From the IMG/VR virus record IMGVR_UViG_3300037493_005286, positions 23,454-87,453 of that record: a stretch of 64,000 nt of DNA; one strand, 5' to 3'. The first letter of the stretch is position 1. Each line of letters opens with the position of its first letter. Positions 59,042-64,000 of the stretch are shown in pieces. The notes below the pieces were generated by a model. That model did not search any database. It had not been told where the DNA came from and was given only the letters and a program-made list of their open reading frames with translations. The position numbers were made by a program, and so were the translations under genes. This DNA is from a virus.

Positions 59042-59049
59042 ATTAAATA
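59042..59049 (+). promoter_or_regulatory. Late promoter (ATTAAATA)
   Basis: ATTAAATA with 9 nt before the ATG at 59059. The two promoters share a 48-bp divergent region. Confidence 0.65.
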
Positions 59050-59058
59050 TTAACGACT

Positions 59059-62000
59059 ATGCCTATTATTGTTACACACAATGGAAACTCTTTAAGCGCA
59101 ACAGCTGTATTTTTAAAATCTACTCCAATAGATGATAATCATGCAACAACAAAAGCATATGTAGATGAACAGATTGCTAAAGGTATACAAGTAACAGTAG
59201 CTGAAACACCTCCAACCAATCCAGCTATAGGTACAATTTGGTTTGATTCAGCTAACGGTAACACTTCAGTTTACTACGACTCTACTTGGGTAGATGTAGG
59301 TGGCGGCGTTACACTGCCTCAAGGTATAACTCAGGCGGATCTTGATGCTGCTAAATCAGAGCTTAACCTAGCAATAGATGCTGTTGAGGTAACAGTAGAT
59401 GCTATTGATGCAAAGATTGACCAAAAAATGCCGCTATATACAAATCTTCCAACCAACCAGATTGGAGATTTATCATATTTGGATTTAGATATCAAAGGTG
59501 ACTATAAAGGCGCACAATCTACAAACTATGAAAAGCCATATGTTCTTAAAGAGCGAAATGGTAATTTTGTTGGTATACGTGGAGGTTATAACGGTAAGTA
59601 TCGTAAGCAATTTTATTTTACCTCTCCTACAGATGAATTCCTTGCTAGTGATGTAGGCCTTACTGATATTGAATATCGGCCAAAGTTTTTAGCAGCAACA
59701 GAATATGTTTCCAACTTGATTGATGGTAACAGTGATGGATTCTGCGTAATCATAAGAAATACTGTAGACACTACTAAAAAGTTTTATTGGATCCGAGTAA
59801 ATAGTACAATGGATGCTTCAAAGCATACTTTTATAGATATAACTACATTATTTACAACATCAAGAGGTACTGGTGGCTCAGAAACATTCTCTAATAACTT
59901 TGATGCATATGTAGGTCCGTCAGCATCGGTTGTATATTGCCCAGAAAAGCAATATTGGATTGCAACAACACGCAGCTCCACAGAAGAAATAAGATTTTAT
60001 ATATTTAACAGCTCCTTTGTGCAACTAGGCACCTTTCTACAGGTAAATTTACAAGATGATGTTGATTACGGAACACTAACAGATGGGGGTACATATACAT
60101 TTATGTATACCGATCATACAAACCGAAACAACATACAATATGATTATGATGCGGCTACCAATGTATTGACAATAACAAACCTGGTGACTCTCGTAATTTA
60201 CTATACATCTAATTTAGCTGGTGGATTGTACAATTCAGCATGTACATTTAATTGTGGTACCAATGCCTTTGCTAGTGTATTTACAAATAAAACAAACGGT
60301 AAATATACGCCTAATGCATCTACTGGGTTTAGTAATCCTCAAGCATATGTTGCTCCTTTCTTCTCTGCAGTTCCATCATCATATGGAACGACTCCATACT
60401 ATTGGGCTGATATTAAACTTAGAAAATTTTACAACATTGGAGATGGCGTTGTAATTGAAACTGCTAAAGACCATGGGTGGGAGCCTACACATTTTAACAT
60501 AATTAAGCATACATTAGTATCCGGTAAGACATGGAAAGACTTTATATTAAATCCATATGCTAAAGGCGCCGCAGCATGCTCAACATACAGCACGCCTGGA
60601 GCCAATGTATACGGTGAACAGCTGCAGTATGTTGATGATGCATCGCTGCTTGGTAAAGATATCCGATTTGCTTCATTTATATCACCAAATCGGATATTGC
60701 TTAAAGCGCAATCAAAGACCGCAGCAGATGGTGCTCCAGTTAGACGACGCGTTATTGCGAAAATTGACGATATTACCGCTAGACAAACGATAGTAACTGG
60801 GTCTGATGGATTAGCTAGTCCATCTAGTGTTGTCAAAAGTACTTTACCTATTTTAGATAACCGTAATGATCTACATACCGTTGTAGATGCCAGCGGTAAT
60901 ATGCGTGTAAAAATATTAGACGGCGCTGTTTTTAAAGAATTAAACTGCGATACTGGTATTGGAACTGATGGTAGTCCAAGTACAGCATCAATAACAAATG
61001 CTAATGTATTTACATTACCAGCTAACTATACAACATTAATAAGTAATATAGTAAAAAGTGACAGCCTTAAAATTGGAAACGCTAATATATGGAGAAGCGG
61101 TGATCAATTAAATCTATGTGGTGTAAATTGGGTTGAATGGAATACAAATTATGATTGGCATATATATCACTTAAAAAACAATTCAGGCGGTGCTACATTT
61201 TTATTAGTATATGGTTACTATAGTTATGATGCTGCTACAACTACAGGTACGGTTAGGAGCTGCTATAAGATAATAAGTTATAGTTCAGCTGCTGCAGCAT
61301 TTACTTACGGTGCAACTGGTACTAAAATTGCCGACTGGACATCTATAAATGGAATTCCAATTAGAAATTTATGCGGTACAGACAGTGCAGCTGTTGAAGC
61401 AGCTGGAGGATACGCATATGGTGGTAATACTATGACATGTGGTATATATGATGATGATACCTACATTTCATGTATATTTAAAGGTATTGGCTGCGGTGGA
61501 CCAGGAACTAATACTTTACCTACAGCTGTAATTAAAGTACAATTATCTAACGGTACAATTATTAGTGAGAATAGTTACCTAACAAATATGCCAACCTGGC
61601 ATAGTGAAAGTCCGTGCATACACCCTACTTTTGGACCGTGTATTATACGTGCCCATGAAGATGAGATGACTAAAGTAAAGTTTAGATTTATAGATAATAT
61701 AAGTACAACAAATTTAGCTACTAGGCTCAATGCGTGTTTTAATACATTGTTTACTACGACAGCTCGTGATGGTACCTACTATAATACTGAAATAGTAAGT
61801 GTAGCTGATGCATCAAAGGCAAAAGATCTACACCTCTTAACATTACAAGCAGCTCAAGGCTTTAATGTATATACTTCAGAAATTCCGGTGTTTATGAATG
61901 GAAGTTATTATAAAATGACTCCTACTGCTTATAACACTGCATCAATCGTTAGTACACTAGGTGCGACCGTAGCATTGCCAAAATCACTTTACGCATATGT

Positions 62001-62445
62001 TGAACTTGTCAACAGTGCTCCAGTTTTAATATTTAATAAAACCTTTATACCAAATACTGCTACATTAACTTATGTTGGCGAAATACAAACTGATGGTGTA
62101 AGAATTATATATTCAAAGTTTGCAAAAAGTTCAGACTTTACTGGAGCAAACCAAGATTTGCAAGGTACAGAAGGCTACCAAAAATTACCAGGTGGTTTAA
62201 TTTTACAATGGGGAACATATACATCACCTGCAATAAAATTAACATGGGGGTCCCCAGCAACTATAACATTGCCGTTAGCATTTCCAAACCGTCTATTATT
62301 TGCAACAATAAGTGATGATGGTCATGCGATAAATGGTACCGAGTTAGCCCAAATGGATTTAACATCTGGTAATACAACATTATCTCAATTGAGTATCTAC
62401 ATAACATATGTTGGAAAAGCTCAATGGTATGCAATAGGTTACTAA
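59059..62445 (+). CDS. Giant tail fibre with gp53-like C-terminal tip
   Basis: The 1128-residue protein begins with DDNHATTKAYVDEQI (about 26-40) and a PPTNPAIGTIWFDSANGNTS segment, widespread in phage fibre N-termini. The long middle has an Asn/Tyr-rich beta structure. The C-terminus has EGYQKLPGGLILQWG (about 1035-1049) and FPNRLLFATISDDG, the tip motif of fibre proteins that fold without a separate chaperone. It probably contacts the host receptor. The next gene encodes a fibre-assembly-like protein, as is usual after such fibres. Confidence 0.85.
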   Translation: MPIIVTHNGNSLSATAVFLKSTPIDDNHATTKAYVDEQIAKGIQVTVAETPPTNPAIGTIWFDSANGNTSVYYDSTWVDVGGGVTLPQGITQADLDAAKSELNLAIDAVEVTVDAIDAKIDQKMPLYTNLPTNQIGDLSYLDLDIKGDYKGAQSTNYEKPYVLKERNGNFVGIRGGYNGKYRKQFYFTSPTDEFLASDVGLTDIEYRPKFLAATEYVSNLIDGNSDGFCVIIRNTVDTTKKFYWIRVNSTMDASKHTFIDITTLFTTSRGTGGSETFSNNFDAYVGPSASVVYCPEKQYWIATTRSSTEEIRFYIFNSSFVQLGTFLQVNLQDDVDYGTLTDGGTYTFMYTDHTNRNNIQYDYDAATNVLTITNLVTLVIYYTSNLAGGLYNSACTFNCGTNAFASVFTNKTNGKYTPNASTGFSNPQAYVAPFFSAVPSSYGTTPYYWADIKLRKFYNIGDGVVIETAKDHGWEPTHFNIIKHTLVSGKTWKDFILNPYAKGAAACSTYSTPGANVYGEQLQYVDDASLLGKDIRFASFISPNRILLKAQSKTAADGAPVRRRVIAKIDDITARQTIVTGSDGLASPSSVVKSTLPILDNRNDLHTVVDASGNMRVKILDGAVFKELNCDTGIGTDGSPSTASITNANVFTLPANYTTLISNIVKSDSLKIGNANIWRSGDQLNLCGVNWVEWNTNYDWHIYHLKNNSGGATFLLVYGYYSYDAATTTGTVRSCYKIISYSSAAAAFTYGATGTKIADWTSINGIPIRNLCGTDSAAVEAAGGYAYGGNTMTCGIYDDDTYISCIFKGIGCGGPGTNTLPTAVIKVQLSNGTIISENSYLTNMPTWHSESPCIHPTFGPCIIRAHEDEMTKVKFRFIDNISTTNLATRLNACFNTLFTTTARDGTYYNTEIVSVADASKAKDLHLLTLQAAQGFNVYTSEIPVFMNGSYYKMTPTAYNTASIVSTLGATVALPKSLYAYVELVNSAPVLIFNKTFIPNTATLTYVGEIQTDGVRIIYSKFAKSSDFTGANQDLQGTEGYQKLPGGLILQWGTYTSPAIKLTWGSPATITLPLAFPNRLLFATISDDGHAINGTELAQMDLTSGNTTLSQLSIYITYVGKAQWYAIGY

Positions 62446-62453
62446 AAAAAATT

Positions 62454-62825
62454 ATGAATTATTATTCAAAAACAACAGGCGGATTTTATAAACCTGAGAT
62501 TCATGGCAATGGCATACCTGCTGATGCTGTAGAAATTTCGGATGAAACATATCGTTCATTGTTTGCTCTGCAAGCTGAAGGCAAACAAATTGTATCTGAT
62601 GCTGATGGTTATCCTATTGCTATAACTCCACCAATTATTGCACCTACGTGGGAGCAAATCAAAGCGCAACGCGATACATTATTACAACAATGCGATTGGA
62701 CTGTATTACCTGATTCACCTGTTAGCGATCAATCCGATTGGTTAACATATCGCCAAGCACTGCGTGACATTCCTCAAGATTTTGCAACACCAGAAGAAGT
62801 AGTCTGGCCAACAACGCCTCAATAA
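62454..62825 (+). CDS. Tail fibre assembly-like protein (gp31/XkdW-like C-terminus)
   Basis: The 123-residue protein has an N-terminal YSKTTGGFYKPEIHGNGIPADAVEI and a C-terminal TWEQIKAQRDTLLQQCDWTV and SDQSDWLTYRQALRDIP pattern, shared with phage tail-fibre assembly chaperones. The ATG at 62454 follows the giant fibre stop by 8 nt. The gene probably helps trimerise the upstream fibre. A start at 62424 would overlap the fibre gene and is rejected. Confidence 0.82.
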   Translation: MNYYSKTTGGFYKPEIHGNGIPADAVEISDETYRSLFALQAEGKQIVSDADGYPIAITPPIIAPTWEQIKAQRDTLLQQCDWTVLPDSPVSDQSDWLTYRQALRDIPQDFATPEEVVWPTTPQ

Positions 62826-62828
62826 ATA
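62821..62828 (+). promoter_or_regulatory. Late promoter (AATAAATA)
   Basis: AATAAATA overlaps the stop codon of the assembly protein and lies 5 nt before the ATG at 62834. Confidence 0.6.
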
Positions 62829-62833
62829 ATATT

Positions 62834-63865
62834 ATGAAAGCCGATTTTCCAAGTTCTCCAGCAGTAGGAGCCATATATACCGCGAATAATGTAATATGGA
62901 CATGGACTGGTAAGCAATGGACCAAAGTTTATATAACTAGTGTAAATGCAGTAACAAAAGCTTATGTAGATACTTCAATAAGCAATTTAGTTAATGGAGC
63001 AGGCCCTGCTTTAGACACACTTAAAGAATTAGCTACAGCTCTCGGAGATGATGCATCATTTTCAACAACGGTTACCAATTTAATAGCAGCTAAAGCACCA
63101 ATAGCATCGCCTACATTCACGGGTACCGTTGCTGGCATTACTGCTGCTATGGTTGGTCTTGGTAGTGTAACCAATACTAGTGATGCGAATAAGCCCGTAT
63201 CAACCGCTCAACAAACTGCATTGGATGCTAAAGCACCAATAGCATCACCTACATTCACGGGAACCGTCACCTTACCTTCAACTGCTATTACAAATAATTT
63301 ACAAGCAGTAACAAAAGCATATGTAGATACTCAGTTGTCATCAGCAACATCTGGTGGCACAACAAAAACCTACGTAGATACACAAGATGCTCTTAAGGCT
63401 AATATAGCATCACCTACATTCACGGGTACCGTTGCTGGCATTACTGCTGCTATGGTTGGTCTTGGTAATGTGACAAATACTAGTGACACTAATAAGCCCG
63501 TATCAACGGCGCAGCAAACGGCATTGGATTTAAAAGCAAACCTTACCGGTGCAACATTTACAGGTGCTGTTACTGCACCGTCATTCAACTCAACATCATC
63601 TATTAGATTTAAGGAAAATGTTGCTCCAATCAATGATGCTTTAAGTATTGTTAATAAATTACAAGGTGTTACATTTGATTGGAAAGCAAGCGGACAATCT
63701 GATATGGGTGTTATAGCCGAACAGGTTAATGAAGTTGTGCCGCATTTTGTAAGTAAAGATGAAACTGGTACTCCACAAGCTGTTGAATATGGTAAGTTTA
63801 CTTCTATTTTGATTGAAGCAGTAAAGCAATTAGCTAAGCGTGTAGAAGAACTTGAAAATAAATAA
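62834..63865 (+). CDS. Repeat-containing tail fibre with S74 chaperone domain
   Basis: The 343-residue protein has a TKAYVD segment, three PIASPTFTGTV/ANIASPTFTGTV turns (two followed by AGITAAMVGLGxVTNTSDxN), and from about residue 255 an S74 domain: STSSIRFKENVAP, LQGVTFDWKA, DMGVIAEQVNEVVPHFV and VEYGKFTSILIEAVKQL. The shaft repeats are almost identical at the DNA level, so recombination can change its length. Catalytic S/K are present in the SIRFK region. It is the last complete gene of the window. Confidence 0.88.
   Translation: MKADFPSSPAVGAIYTANNVIWTWTGKQWTKVYITSVNAVTKAYVDTSISNLVNGAGPALDTLKELATALGDDASFSTTVTNLIAAKAPIASPTFTGTVAGITAAMVGLGSVTNTSDANKPVSTAQQTALDAKAPIASPTFTGTVTLPSTAITNNLQAVTKAYVDTQLSSATSGGTTKTYVDTQDALKANIASPTFTGTVAGITAAMVGLGNVTNTSDTNKPVSTAQQTALDLKANLTGATFTGAVTAPSFNSTSSIRFKENVAPINDALSIVNKLQGVTFDWKASGQSDMGVIAEQVNEVVPHFVSKDETGTPQAVEYGKFTSILIEAVKQLAKRVEELENK
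63101..63226 (+). repeat. 126-bp near-identical repeat, copy 1
   Basis: This segment matches 63404-63529 over the same 126-bp length with about a dozen scattered substitutions, and lies in the fibre shaft. A partial third copy begins at 63239. Confidence 0.85.
63404..63529 (+). repeat. 126-bp near-identical repeat, copy 2
   Basis: The second copy is of equal length and in the same reading frame, so unequal crossing-over between the copies would delete or add 303 bp without a frameshift. Confidence 0.85.
63857..63864 (+). promoter_or_regulatory. Late promoter (AATAAATA)
   Basis: AATAAATA overlaps the end of the S74 fibre gene and lies 7 nt before the ATG at 63872. Confidence 0.55.
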
Positions 63866-63871
63866 GTTTAT

Positions 63872-64000
63872 ATGGCATCAGACTATACAGTCAACGGAGT
63901 TGATTTAGACACTATTTTTAAAGCGCGGTCATCCACAAAACGGGCTGACATTGGTATTAAAGTAGGTGGTGTAGATATATCTAATCGGTATGAACCAACC
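63872..64000 (+). CDS. 5' end of a phage gene cut by the window edge
   Basis: Forty-three codons are open to the end of the window, beginning MASDYTVNGVDLDTIFKARS and continuing with a DIGIKVGGVDISNRYEPT segment. This polar, strand-like start resembles the N-terminal region of phage fibre and baseplate proteins. A late promoter lies 7 nt upstream. Nothing more can be said without the remainder. Confidence 0.6.
   Translation, partial: MASDYTVNGVDLDTIFKARSSTKRADIGIKVGGVDISNRYEPT

Noticed and set aside
63101-63529. CRISPR-like array from the repeated segments
   Set aside because: The copies are long, few, in frame and encode fibre turns.
1-64000. tRNA genes and an integrase/attachment site
   Set aside because: No cloverleaf or recombinase motifs were found by reading the short intergenic regions. 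A tool-based scan was not possible.

Overview
The window is a 64-kb segment of an AT-rich, lytic, T4-superfamily tailed phage (myovirus). Evidence for this is the T4-type replication, recombination and late-transcription set (homologues of uvsY, uvsW, gp55, gp47, gp46, gp43, uvsX, gp41, gp32, gp45, RNase H and gp61), a T4-like late-promoter motif (xxTAAATA), and a large receptor-binding/tail-fibre locus. No tRNA, rRNA, CRISPR array or integration module was seen, and neither head nor terminase genes fall in the window. Genes rarely carry a Shine-Dalgarno box. The host is unknown. The autotransporter-associated beta-strand repeats in one tail protein are typical of Verrucomicrobiota and Planctomycetota, a hint rather than proof.

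Layout. Positions 1-3430 hold the 3' end of a truncated gene and a leftward block of small phage genes, including a PD-(D/E)XK-like nuclease and a GIY-YIG-like protein. Positions 3450-28134 form the mostly rightward DNA-metabolism core: uvsY-uvsW-gp55-gp47-gp46, a GT-B glycosyltransferase, DNA polymerase, UvsX, QueC, a helix-hairpin-helix protein, a class II glutamine amidotransferase, a GT-A glycosyltransferase, gp41 helicase, candidate gp33 and gp59, gp32, gp45, RNase H/FEN and gp61. It is interrupted by leftward late genes and two homing endonucleases (after uvsX and after the primase). Positions 28131-33485 hold leftward tail-fibre and lectin-like genes. Positions 33566-45854 form a leftward accessory island of about 12 kb: three radical SAM enzymes, an arginine:glycine-type amidinotransferase, two PLP aminotransferases, two sugar-nucleotide SDRs, a LmbE-type deacetylase, two GT8/GT-A glycosyltransferases, an aspartyl/asparaginyl hydroxylase, a second 2OG-Fe oxygenase and several unknowns. 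Positions 45851-59010 hold leftward large virion/tail genes. Positions 59059-64000 hold rightward tail-fibre genes, a fibre-assembly-like protein and a second S74-chaperone fibre, ending in a truncated gene.

Main points. (1) The accessory island looks like a dedicated pathway for a modified, possibly guanidino- or amino-sugar-like, decoration. It lies between tail-fibre genes. (2) QueC has lost three of its four zinc cysteines and lies near a stand-alone class II glutamine amidotransferase and a glycosyltransferase. This is consistent with a split Gat-QueC-like 7-deazaguanine DNA modification. (3) Late promoters sit 5-9 nt (mostly 5 or 6) from start codons, so many late mRNAs should be leaderless or almost so. 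(4) The DNA polymerase start codon is buried in a perfect 11-bp hairpin, a candidate autoregulatory operator. (5) gp32 has also lost its zinc cysteines, while the primase and gp46 keep theirs.
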